64,000 bases of DNA from Arachis hypogaea (lineage: Eukaryota > Streptophyta > Magnoliopsida > Fabales > Fabaceae), in assembly GCF_003086295.3 (NCBI RefSeq), contig NC_092044.1, forward strand, positions 9,512,843 through 9,576,842. The letters run 5' to 3'. Within the stretch, counting starts at the first letter, position 1. Every line of letters starts with the position of its first letter. The notes beneath the pieces are model-generated. The model was given only the letters and a program-made list of their open reading frames with translations. It searched no databases and had not been told where the DNA came from. Of the stretch, positions 54,423 through 64,000 are shown in pieces. A program made the translations under genes and the position numbers.

Positions 54423-55254
54423 TTTAACTAAATAGCATTACATATTACATTCAGTTTAACTAAACCAACCCAATATAAAGAAAAGCAGTTAGTTAAATCA
54501 GTCAAATTTAGAATCCATTATCATTACACATTAAGTTCGTTTAACAAGATTAACATGGATATCCCGAATGAGGTACAAGCCATTGGTGAGCTACAAAAAA
54601 TTTCAACTCCCAAAGGATATTTAGTTCTACTGTGATCATGCAAACTCTATTTAACAAATTCATTGATCAGAGTCATTGTCCTGAAACACATTAACAATTT
54701 GGAAACTCCTCTACTAAGAGCAGTAAACCCTAACACATAAAGAACACATTTTCATATCATCAAAACACAAGAAATACTCCTAGTCTATAATTTTCTTGGC
54801 CAAACCACTACAAAAGCCAGTACTGATCAAACCCTAGCACAGAGCACAAAACAGAAGCATTCATACCCACCGATTACAATCGAAAAAAATGGCCTGAACT
54901 TTTGTGAATATTAGATTGACAACAATATCAAAAAACAGAGGAACCACATTTTTTTTCATTTTTGGCTTACCTCTTTCAGAGAAACCAGGCTTTCCAACTT
55001 TGTGTATGAAGGAAATGAAAACAGCGATGCTCCAAAGCCTAAGTCTTCCACTGAAATCGGTGCGGTTAATGCAATCGCACATGCGCCATTGGAGATTGAG
55101 GGGGGAAGAAGAAGAAACCTCACTCTGTGTTGTGTTTGTTTCGTGTTTTGAGAGGAGGGAGACAATACGTTATTGAAACGTTGAGGATGGACGTATTCAG
55201 CGTGAAATGACGTCGTTTCGTGTCATTTTGGCGCCACAACCAAAATGGCGTCGT

Positions 55255-55444
55255 TTCTGTAATGCCCACATGTCACGACCGCTGCCAGCTAAGCTTTCCG
55301 GTTGCGCCAGGTGTCCAGAAATTGCCGGAAGGACAACTTTGAGTCCCGGAGTGCAAGTTTGGGGATGACTCTGAGAAATTTTTAAGTTCAGGGACTATTA
55401 TGAGACTCGAGTGCAACTTCAGGGACTACATTGAGACTTACCTC
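55255..55444. repeat. Right TIR of the 8.4-kb Mutator-like element
   Basis: Inverted copy of 47058-47260. It ends AGACTTACCTC at 55444, followed by the target duplication. Confidence 0.9.
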
Positions 55445-55454
55445 CTTTGATAAT

Positions 55455-56400
55455 ATAATAATAATATTGTATCACATTATGTTATTTAGATTAAATTATT
55501 AGATTAGTTTTAAAAAATACATCAAAATTCGATTAAATTCATATGATGTGTTAAATTTCAAAAATAATATCAATATCAATAAAATAAGAGTTTTTTGATA
55601 AGAAACATCATAATTGAGCGATATAATAGAAATTTGAATCTTTTAAAGTGATAAAATTAGTAAAGTGAAAGATTAATCGCCATTAATTTTATAATTTTTA
55701 TGAAGTGTATCACACTATTTTAATTTAAGAATAATATTAACTTTTTATTTTACCACTTTATCAATTTTCTCATTTTAGAGGATTTTGATCTATATAATGG
55801 TGTTTTCATATCTTAATTTTTATTCTCTTGGTATCGAAATATCAAATACCTACCTTTTCAAATAAAAATAAAATTTTATATTTTAAATAATAATTATTCT
55901 TAGAAATAAATTATTTCACAGAATTAAATTTTAAAATTTCAAATAAATATAAGGAGAACATATTTCTAAAGACAATTCTCAAAAACAAAAAAAATGAAAA
56001 CAAATTAAACGCCCACTTAAATATATGGAAGCTGACCTAAGGCCTAATGTCATGTTTTTCACATTTTAGAACTTGGTCCTTCAGCTCTAATAGCACTTTC
56101 CAACTTGGACAAGGTGCGGTACTTCTTTTTATTTTATCCCCTGCTTTTAAAAATGTAAACAGCGAGGAATGAGGATGATTTCACATTTCAATTTTCACAC
56201 AAACTACAGAGATAGAATTTATTTCAAGTTCAAATATTTAATAATGCCAACAAACAAAGTCTCTTCAGTTCTTTTAAAAGAATTAGGAAGATTAAATGTT
56301 AAGGAAAAATAATATTTTAGATTCAAGAAAGATTAGGTCATCCCATTGAATTGAATACACTTGAGTGGAGATAATAGTCACTAGTTAATTAATGCGCGGA
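55455..56400. other. AT-rich intergenic DNA, nothing recognised
   Basis: No gene, RNA or paired repeat seen. Confidence 0.5.
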
Positions 56401-57263
56401 CTAGCCAAGCACAGCTTATATCACTAGTAATTAATTAAATTAATTAGGTTTTGTTCCGTTCAAGTTCAGCCGAGGTATGTATCTCCCAACGAGGCTGCTT
56501 ATCTATTGGCGGAGCTATACGTCGTCCGGGAGGCAGTCTCCAGGAATAACCTCGGCACAATAGAATACGGCGATGGGATCACCTGCAAAAAATACTCTGA
56601 CGCTCAAATAAATATGTGAATGATAAGAGATTAAAGTAATGAATCACAATGAGTTCTGTCACCTGTGGTTGCTTGGCTTGTGTTTTATAGATGAGTGGAG
56701 GGGTAGTTCTCCCTTGCGTCTGTTCCGATATCTATGATGAGTGCCGTTGTTAGTAACGGACTGAAGATGGTATTAGTCACGTGTGTAATTTGTATTTGAG
56801 TTCCGTTTTAGGTTTTGATATGAGTTCCGAAATATTTGGTTGGTTAGGATGATAGGATAGTTGCCGAGTTCTTAGGGGTACACGTCATAGTCCCAAGCTT
56901 GTTTGTCTCCATGTCTTGGGTGACAGGCAAGTTTTGATCAACTAGATTTTGTCTTTGATTTTTGTTTGGGATGGTTGTTTGGTCGTTGGGCCCGTTTTTT
57001 GTCTTGGGAGTCAAGGAGAGTCAAGGGAAGTCAAGGTTTCCTGTCTTGTTTGGCGTGTCGTGGTTAATGCATCCCTTTGGTTTTTCGAGGCATTTAACAG
57101 TTGTCACTTGGTTTACCCACTAAGTTAGTGGGCTTGGTGATATCATTTGTTTTTTGTTTTTGGAACTGACGCACTGTTGCCTCATCTTCTTTCGGCTTTT
57201 ATCTTCGACGATGAATTCTAGAGGTTAGTTTTTTTTCCCACATTTACTGTTTTTGCTTTTGTT
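56401..57263 (+). other. Leader region before a gypsy-type element gene
   Basis: Mixed-composition DNA with phrases that I recall upstream of legume gypsy-type element genes ('gggatcacctgcaaaaaata', 'ctctgacgctcaaata', about 56575-56610). No coding frame. LTR limits could not be set, as no second copy is in the window. Confidence 0.35.
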
Positions 57264-58489
57264 ATGGCGAAAGAGAAAGAGAAGAAGGTGGCTGTTGAGG
57301 AGAAGAAAGATAATCCATATCATTGGATTCATGATGATGTGAAAACTCGTTCTTCTTCATATGTTGATTCTGCATCCATGCATGAACTAGAAGGTCTAAA
57401 AGTTGTGAGAGAGGGTTCTGGTGTGGGTGTTCAGTTGCTTCCCTGTTCGACTGATGATAGGGTTTTTGAAAGAAGGGGGGATTGGGAATATTTTTACATG
57501 TATACTCCCTATTTCACGGAATTAGGTGTCAAGTTACCTTTCTCTGCCTTCGAGTGTGACTTATTGACCCAACTAAACTGTGCGCCCTCTCAACTACACC
57601 CAAATTATTGGGCCTTCCTTCGCGCTTTTCAGTGCTTAATGGAGTTCTTGTCCTTTCCTTGTTCCCTTTCTTTATTCTTTTCGCTGTTTCAGTCCAAAGG
57701 GGTTAGGAAGGAGTTGTGGGTATGTCTAAGTAGTTTTCCCGGCCATTCTCTCTTTTTGCTTTATAAATCTTCCTTCAAAAATTTTAAATCTTTGTTCGTT
57801 AAGGTCTGATCGTTGGAGGCCGAGTATCCCTTTTATCTGTATGACGAGCTTATAGAAAGGTTCCATAGTACTGGTGTTCGGAGCCATGTCAAATTTTAGA
57901 GGCTACTGAGCGAAGTGAGGATGAGGAGTGCTTGCTAGACTTTCTGATAGAATGTTTTGCTGATGGGATGTGTTTATCAATTCTCGAACTCCTTCGTCTG
58001 CATGATGCGGGTGATAGTGAGGGTTTAAAAGCTTACATAGGTAACAATGGTTGCTGTGCTGTTGTTGTTTACTTATTTCATTTATTTGACTGTTCTTCCT
58101 TTGTGCAGGTGGGTGAGTCCTCTTCTTGATCCGTCCTTATTTCAATCTATTTTGAAGAAGAAAAAGGAAAAGGATGCTGGGGCTTCTGGGGTTCCCAAGG
58201 ATGGTGGTGGTGAGGCGGCTCAATCCACTGCTCAGCTCGTGTCATCACATAAGAGGAAAAAGGATGAAACGGATCAGTCTCTGGAGGTTATTTCTGAATC
58301 TGATAAGGATGTTGCGAGTGGTGCTAGGTCCGTATTTGATCGGCAAAGGCGGCTTCATGGCTTCATACCTGGGACGAGCACTCATTCTCTGTGGAGTGAC
58401 CAGTTCCCTATAGCCGAGCTCTCCAATTGGGTTTCTCAATACACTGGCGATATGCTCATGACTCGCCGTATTGGAATGGAGGGTATGGG
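57264..58489 (+). pseudogene. 'Gypsy-type transposase' (Transposase_28-like) gene remnant, truncated by an LTR insertion
   Basis: It starts at the ATG at 57264 (MAKEKEKKVAVEEKKDNPYH). Its central motif (YTPYFTELGVKLPFSAFECD, then LNCAPSQLHPNYWAFLRAF) is what I recognise from the 'putative gypsy type transposon' domain. The first frame stops at 57807-57809 with a TGA. Later pieces (LLDFLIECFADGM, about 57935; after an apparent intron at 58039-58109, a Lys/Glu-rich stretch to RRIGMEGMG) lie in other frames. The LTR element at 58490 cuts it off. In intact relatives this ORF holds a coiled-coil C-terminus, missing here. Not functional. Confidence 0.7.
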
Positions 58490-60060
58490 TGATAAATCCC
58501 ATATTTAGGGTTTATTTTGTGTTGAATTTAGAGGGTTTTGTCAACCTTTCTCCCATTTATCCAATGAAATAGCATGATTTTGTAAATTCTCTTTTAATTG
58601 TGCTTAAGAGTGAAAACATGCTTTTTAGGTCCTTAATTGTTTAATATTGATTTACTTTTGATTCCATTAGATGTCTTGATATGTTTGTTAAGTGATTTCA
58701 GATTTAGGAGGCAAAGATTGGATAAAGGGAATGAAGGAAAAGCATGTAAAAATGGAGAACTCATGAAGAAATGAAGGAATCGCAAAAGCTGTCAAGCTGA
58801 CCTCTTTGCACTTAATCAGCTATAACTTGAGCTACAAAAATCCAAATGATGCAGTTTTAGTTGCGTTAGAAAGCTAACATTCGGGGCTTCGAAACGATAC
58901 AAGATTTTCCATAGTTGCTACACGTATGGTGACGCGCACGTGCACTGTATGCGCACGCATCGTTGTTGCCATATGATCCACTTAAAGCAATACGTGGCCA
59001 GCGAATTCTAAAGCCTTGTGGGTCCAATCCAACTCATTTATGATGCTATTTAAGCCAAGGATTGAAGGGGAATCAACATACTTTAACATCTAGTTACCAT
59101 TAGTTTAGTTTAGCTTAGTTTAGTAGTTAAAGTTAGTTTTAGAGAGAGAAGCTCTCACTTCTCTCTAGGATTAGGATTAGGATTAGGTTTAGTTCTTAGA
59201 TCTAGGTTTTAATCTTTGCTCTCATCTACTTCTACCTTTCAATTCCTTGTTGTTACATTCATTCTTCTTCTATTCTTTTGTTATAATCTCTTTTATGTTG
59301 CTTCTATATTTTGTTGTAGATCTACTCTTGTCTCTTCTATTTTCTTTCCATTCAATTCAAGGTAATTCATAATAAATGTGTTTCTTTTGATTGTTGTTGT
59401 TAATTCCTTTCAATAATTGTTGTTAGATTCTATTCTTGTTGTCAATTTGCTTTGCTTTTCTTTTATGCATTTCAAGTGTTTGATGAAATGCTTGGTTGGA
59501 TTTTAGTGTAGGTTTTGTTCCTCTTGGCTTTGGTTGAGTAATTAGTGACTCTTGAGTTATCTAATTCCTTTGTTGATTGATAATTAGAAGTTGCTAATTG
59601 ATTTGAATGCCTTTAAAGCTAGTCTTTCCTTTAGGATTTGATTAGGACTTAAGGAATCAAATTGATTCATCCACTTGACTTTCCTCCATGGTTAGAGGTT
59701 AACTAAGTGGTAGCAATGGACAATTTGTTGTCACAATTGAGGAGGATAACTAGGATAGGACTTCTAGTTCTCATATCTTGCCAAGAGCTTTGTTAGTTGT
59801 TAGTTTATTTTATTTGCCATTTATATTTCTTGTCTAAAATCTCAAAAACCCCAAAATAACTCACAACCAATAACAAGACACTTCATTACAGTTCCTAGGG
59901 AGAACGACCCGAGGTTTGAATACTTCGGTTTATAAATTTTAGGGGTTTGTACTAGTGACAAACAACTTTTTGTATGAAAGGATTATTGATTGGTTTAGAA
60001 ACTATACTTGCAACGAGAATTTATTTGTGAATTTCTATATCGTCAAAAATCCAATCATCA
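58490..60060 (+). repeat. 5' LTR of the second tRNA-Asp-primed element
   Basis: About 1,571 bp, with TG…CA ends. It contains a CpG-rich block GTGACGCGCACGTGCACTGT (about 58928-58947) and ATTAGG repeats (59165-59185). The 'gggagaacgacccgaggttt' phrase (59899-59918) is, from memory, a common LTR-end motif in legume Athila elements. Confidence 0.8.
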
Positions 60061-60063
60061 AAA

Positions 60064-60081
60064 TGGCGCCGTTGCCGGGGA
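60064..60081 (+). promoter_or_regulatory. Primer binding site complementary to tRNA-Asp
   Basis: TGGCGCCGTTGCCGGGGA lies three bases after the LTR end. It is identical to the site of the first element. Confidence 0.92.
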
Positions 60082-60215
60082 ATTGCAATGGTGTTATGTT
60101 ATTGGTTATTGTATATATGTGAATATTGTGAATAGCTTGATTTTTGGATTGCTTGCTAGTTTAGGATTTTGTTTCATTATTTCTTAGTAGCTTTTTTTTA
60201 TTTTCTCTTTTCACC

Positions 60216-61826
60216 ATGAATTCTCATTTTGGCTATGAGTGTGATTACAACTATGTTGTAGGTGATGGGAGCTACAATAAAGATGTGTATCAAGGATGGG
60301 ACAACCAAAGGTGGGAGGAGCCATATGCATATGATCAATCCTCATGGCAACAACCTCCACCAATGCACTATGAAGAAGAGCCATTCTATGATGCATATCA
60401 ATCCAATGGCTATGGTGAATCTCCTTGTGATTTTCAAGAACCACCACCATATGCCTATGAGTCATATCCTCAACATGAACCTCAACCACACTCACAAGCC
60501 TATTTTCAACAAACACCTCCATATGACCATGATCCTTACCCACCATACCAACCTTCTTTTGAACCATATGAGCCATACATGGAACCACAATTCCAAGATT
60601 ACTACTCCCAAGAACCACCTCAATATACACCACCATACCCTTACCAAGAAGAATCACCTTCCTATTATGAACCCATTTTCCAAGATATTGAACCCTCATA
60701 TCCATCCCAATCCTCAATGGATGAGATCCTTAGCCTTATACTCCAAGGGCAAGGAGAAATGCAAAGGGAGACACTAGAATTTATGGCTACTTTGACCAAG
60801 GTAGTAAGCACCTTAGCCTCCCAATGCTTGAGTACTCAAAGAACTCCCATGGTCACATGTGGAGAATTAATTGAAGAGCATAGCATGAAGGAGAGATTGG
60901 AAACTCCGGTGGAGAAGGAGGAATGTTATTTTGTATTAGAGCAATTGGAGAAGCCTATGATTATTAAAGAAAAGGAAGAAGTGGTTGAAGACTTAGGAGA
61001 TGCGGAACCTCCTTGGGAAGCTAAAATCATAGAGAATTCTTCCAAGAAGATTGAATTTGATGTTGAAGAGGAATGTGCACAACCTCTAAAACAAATTTTG
61101 AACGAAGACTTGGAGGGAGTGAAGCAAGAATTGAGTTTCCTTGGTGATGAAGATCATGCATCCAATTTTCTCGGTGAAGAATCCTTTGAATTTGAAGAAC
61201 CTTCTCCCAATAAATTTGAAAGTGATGTGGAGGTAGATTTCTCTCAACCTCCCATTTATGACTTGAGTGATGGAGAAGAGTTAGATGAAGTTGATGAACA
61301 AAGGATTGAGAATGAAAAAGTTTATGAAGAGGTCGAGATTGACAAAGAAGCAAACAAGGGAGTAGAGCTTGCAAGGACATTGGAAATACCTTTTCCCGAG
61401 CCACCACCATCCATTCTTTCATTCAAGTGGGTAAATTCCTTATACTTAAGCTTTATTATTCCCATTGAATACGGCTTACTTGAGACGGATGGTCAACTTA
61501 GATATATTTGTGGCTTTAAGAGCACAAAAGAGATAGCTAGTGGTTGAAAATATCATTCTAGGTTCATGATGGCTACACGTTCAAAGCTTAATTGCAATAG
61601 TTGGTGTAGAACTAGATTGCTTGGGTCTAGAATGTTATTTGGTTGCTTAAATGAGAATTCCAAGATTGTGCCACCCAAGTGGAATAATGATAATCAACTC
61701 AAAGATGGGTGTAGAAACAAGATATGGGATCTCGGCATATATGAGAATCAATTTTGGGAGCCCATGGTTTGTGAGGAACTCCACCCATGTTTGGAGTTAT
61801 TAATTTTGAAGAATGGTGCTTATTAG
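60216..61826 (+). pseudogene. Tyr/Pro/Gln-rich retroelement ORF, 443 codons then readthrough frame
   Basis: ATG at 60216. Codons 1-170 are extremely rich in Tyr, Pro, Gln and Glu (for example QEPPPYAYESYPQHEPQPH) and predicted disordered. A helical piece follows (MDEILSLILQGQGEMQRETL), then long acidic segments with Glu-rich repeats. The C-terminal FKWVNSLYLSFIIPIEYGLL with DGQLRYICGFKS is a module I associate with legume Athila-like ORFs. A TGA at 61545-61547 stops the frame, but the same frame stays open to 61826, so the original protein was probably about 536 residues. No retropepsin or CCHC motif, so it is not a usual gag-protease. Function unknown. Confidence 0.65.
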
Positions 61827-64000
61827 AGAACCAAGCATTGGTGGATGTTCCAAGATGAGTTTAAGCACAAGCCACCTTGAGAGGAGCTCCCCATAAGTCC
61901 AACTTAAGGACAATAAACAAAAGTGCTAGGTGGGAGACACCCCACCATGGTAAAATCTTTTCATTTTCTCTTTTGTAAATATTGGTAGAATTAGTTTAAT
62001 TTCATGCTTTGATTAGTTAGTAGAGTATATTTGGTAGTATAATATGCTAAATAAGATTTTAAGATGTTTTGGTAGCTGTTTGGAGGTTTGGAATGCTTGG
62101 ATTGGTGCAAAAACATAGAAAATTTTTGAAAACAAATAGAGCACCATTCACGCGTATGCGCACTGTACGCGTACGCGTGCATCAAGCATTTTCGCCTACC
62201 CACGCGGTCGCACACATGACGCGCACGCATGGATTGAGAAGTTCCACCTTCCATCCAAAAATCCGAGAGTTAGGCCTGTACTGTGCGGAAATTGGGCCTA
62301 AGGCATAAACCCATTCACACGTACGCACACTTGCCGCGTACGCGCCACTCTCGGAAGAATCCATTGACGCGGACACACGTTGTACGCGTACGCGTCGAAC
62401 CCATTGCACCACCATCCGCGCGCGTGCACCATGCGTGCGTACGCGCGGACACCCTTATTTCAAACACTTTTTTTCTTCTCCTCTTTCCATTTCTTTCCTT
62501 CTTCTTTCTTCCTTCCTTCCCCTACCCTTCATCCAACACTTCCAAACACCATTGATAACCATTTATTTTAGTTAACTAATTAGTTAGTTAGTTAGTTGAT
62601 TAGTTAGTTTTAGTCAATTTTCATTTCATTTTCTCTTTTTCATTGTAAGTGTTGTATTGTTATTCTTGTTTACCATTAATTGCTGTTGAGTATTAAAAAG
62701 GGATGTTTTCTTAACATCGCTATGTTTATAATCTTTGTTGGCTCCTTAAATTGAGGCTATATTTTGCTACTTGGTTTTAAGCTCTTCATGCTTACCTTTT
62801 GAAAAATACCAAGTGATGAGAATTGCCTTCGAGCTTGTAACTCTTTATGAATTACATAATTTGGCCACCATGTGATTTGAGCCATATTCTGTGATTAGGC
62901 AACCCCTTGATGGATGATGTTGTGCATTTACCTTAATGCATTGTATTTCATGATCATATGCATCCATATGCTTTAGCTTGAATGCTTTCATGCTTCTTTA
63001 ATGCTTGTTGTACCTTACAAGTTTACTTAAAGCATCTCAAGCATACTAGAATGAGTAAAGTGCATGCTTCTTTTGTAACATAACTTTTATGCTAATGTGT
63101 ATTCTAAACCGCGCAATTTAGAATTCACATACCTAATATTTCCTAATGTCACACCAATTCACTCACTCAATTCTAGTGATTATTACCTCATTCCAACAAT
63201 GTATGCTTCTTTGCTTTTGTGTCTTCTCATCTTATGGTGTTATATTTTTGTTTTTTATGATTGATGCACCGCAAGCAATATGGACGCAAGACTAAGAACA
63301 CGCAGCACAGTTGACCTACCAGCTGAAGGTAGCAACCCGGAAAGTCGCCGTACCCCCTTGCTCATCTTTGAATGCACCGAGGACTGTGCAAAATTTTAAG
63401 TGTGGGGAGGTCATCCGACCGATCGGCGATTTTGGGTGACAAATTTCTAATTCCAACACTTTTGCATTTTATTTTAGGTTTTTAGGATTTTTACTTGCAT
63501 TTTCTTAATTTTGCATATGTATACACAATAAGCTTAGTCAAAATAATGAAATTTTTGAAAATTTCTATCTATAGGGCATCTCAATTGATTTGAGTGAAAA
63601 CTTTTCATAGAACTTGCTTGATTTATATATATTGTGGATCATGTTTTGAGCTAAGAATACAAGCTTGTGAGATTTGAGCCTAATGGTGTGGTTACATCTT
63701 ATAACCACTTATTTTTCCTTCTTGTGTGCATTATTCTCTTCCTATGATTGTAATCTTTGACTTGTTTGATTCTTTATGTCTATTATTTTGTGTATTCATG
63801 CATTTATATGATTGAGGCCATCATTTCATTAGCTCATGTACCCAAATAACCTACCTTTTATCTTCCATTGTTAGCCAATTTGAGCCTACGATTAACCCAC
63901 TTGTTCTTAATTTATCACATTACAAGCCTTGAAGCGGAAAACAATAAATGTCCTTATTTGGATCTTTGATTAGCTTAGGCTAGAGTGTAGGTATCATTCA
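61827..64000 (+). other. Noncoding body of the second LTR element
   Basis: 62148-62450 is a cluster of CpG-rich palindromic motifs (ACGCGTACGCGT type). 62570-62615 is (TTAG)n. 63395-63412 reads TTTTAAGTGTGGGGAGGT, a purine-rich tract that could serve plus-strand priming, but no LTR start follows it. The remainder is AT-rich with no supported gene. Confidence 0.55.
62148..62450. repeat. Cluster of CpG-rich palindromic motifs
   Basis: Blocks at about 62148-62185, 62200-62232, 62317-62347, 62363-62398 and 62416-62450 contain TACGCGTACGCGT or close forms. They are separated by ordinary AT-rich DNA. Similar words occur once in the LTR at about 58930-58965. Confidence 0.8.

Larger units (their letters stand above)
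52513..55254. other. Long 5' noncoding region of the Mutator-like element with a duplicated segment
   Basis: No gene supported. 53071-53324 and 54169-54422 are 254-bp direct repeats of high similarity (GAAATCAAGAACATTATTTT start, ACACATTCAG end). A GC-richer stretch (54960-55170) could hold the first, noncoding exon of the transposase gene. ORFs there are short and unrecognised. Confidence 0.55.
47058..55444. mobile_element. Mutator-like element, 8.4 kb, with long TIRs
   Basis: The first ~190 bp and the reverse complement of the last ~190 bp match strongly, for example GTAAGTCTTAATGTAGTCTC against GTAAGTCTCAATGTAGTCCC. The match continues to 'gacac(g/a)tg'. Flanks share the 10-mer CTTTGATAAT (47048-47057 and 55445-55454), a typical Mutator-like target duplication. 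It carries an intact GRF zinc-finger gene on the plus strand and a broken transposase gene on the minus strand. Confidence 0.9.
58490..64000 (+). mobile_element. Second tRNA-Asp-primed LTR retrotransposon (Athila-like), runs off the window
   Basis: The 5' LTR (58490-60060) begins TGATAAATCCCATATTTAGG and ends CCAATCATCA. The tRNA-Asp primer site follows at 60064-60081. One long ORF (60216-61547, reading on to 61826 past a TGA) is seen, then noncoding DNA to the window end. No reverse transcriptase or integrase is seen in the 3.9 kb after the LTR. The 3' LTR, if present, lies outside the window. It is inserted in the element gene at 57264-58489. Confidence 0.85.

Noticed and set aside
54861..55176. 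Gene(s) in the short overlapping ORFs near the right TIR
   Set aside because: ORFs on both strands, no recognisable domain; more likely a noncoding first exon or untranslated leader of the transposase gene.
59160..59186. Telomere-like repeat
   Set aside because: ATTAGG repeats differ from the plant telomere TTTAGGG, are only three units, and lie in an LTR.
63395..63412. Polypurine tract followed by the 3' LTR of the second element
   Set aside because: The tract is purine-rich, but the sequence after it does not match the LTR start at 58490; no 3' LTR is seen before the window end.

Overview
The window is plant nuclear DNA. It is AT-rich, and its genes have introns. Most of it is nested transposable elements of typical angiosperm classes: Ty3/gypsy elements primed by tRNA-Asp, Ty1/copia, Mutator-like, hAT-like, MITEs and a tRNA-like SINE. 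The LTR termini and the Mutator-like families look like those I associate with legumes, most likely peanut (Arachis). That is recognition from memory, not a database result.

Layout. 1-9971: a non-autonomous, minus-strand Ty3/gypsy element with no reverse transcriptase or integrase, cut at its 3' LTR by the window edge. 9972-11632: gypsy-like noncoding remnants with tandem repeats. 11633-12675: a 1,043-bp Mutator-like TIR element with an exact 9-bp target duplication and a GC-rich insert. 13330-17790: an old minus-strand gypsy gag split by a decayed copia element (14465-17443) that itself holds an hAT-like fragment. 18461-26175: a decayed Mutator-like element carrying a transposase pseudogene (+) and a convergent plant-mobile-domain gene (-). 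26176-29520: AT-rich DNA with two copies of one MITE, one interrupted by a SINE. 30228-31970: an intact three-exon host gene (-) of unknown function, flanked by direct repeats. 32117-36006: hAT-like and foldback elements. 36012-41579: a nearly complete copia element with an exact 5-bp target duplication. 42903-45507: an intact two-exon AGC protein kinase gene (-) of the UNICORN type. 47058-55444: an 8.4-kb Mutator-like element with long TIRs and a 10-bp target duplication, carrying an intact GRF zinc-finger gene and a broken transposase gene. 56400-58489: a 'gypsy-type transposase' gene remnant cut by a second tRNA-Asp-primed LTR element (58490 to beyond 64000).

Only three protein genes look intact by splice and frame arithmetic: the 163-aa unknown gene, the 424-aa kinase and the 117-aa GRF gene inside the Mutator-like element. 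The other coding regions are element genes carrying stops or frameshifts. I saw no rRNA gene, tRNA gene, CRISPR array or prokaryotic feature.

The strongest unexplained structure is in the first element. It has a 31-bp-period array of GGCGTT..AACGCC palindromes in the body and, with the same period, in the LTRs. It has six exact copies of a 12-mer that also abuts the 3' LTR, and a decayed second copy of the primer binding site. The SINE whose insertion duplicated 11-12 bp of a MITE is the cleanest new-family candidate.
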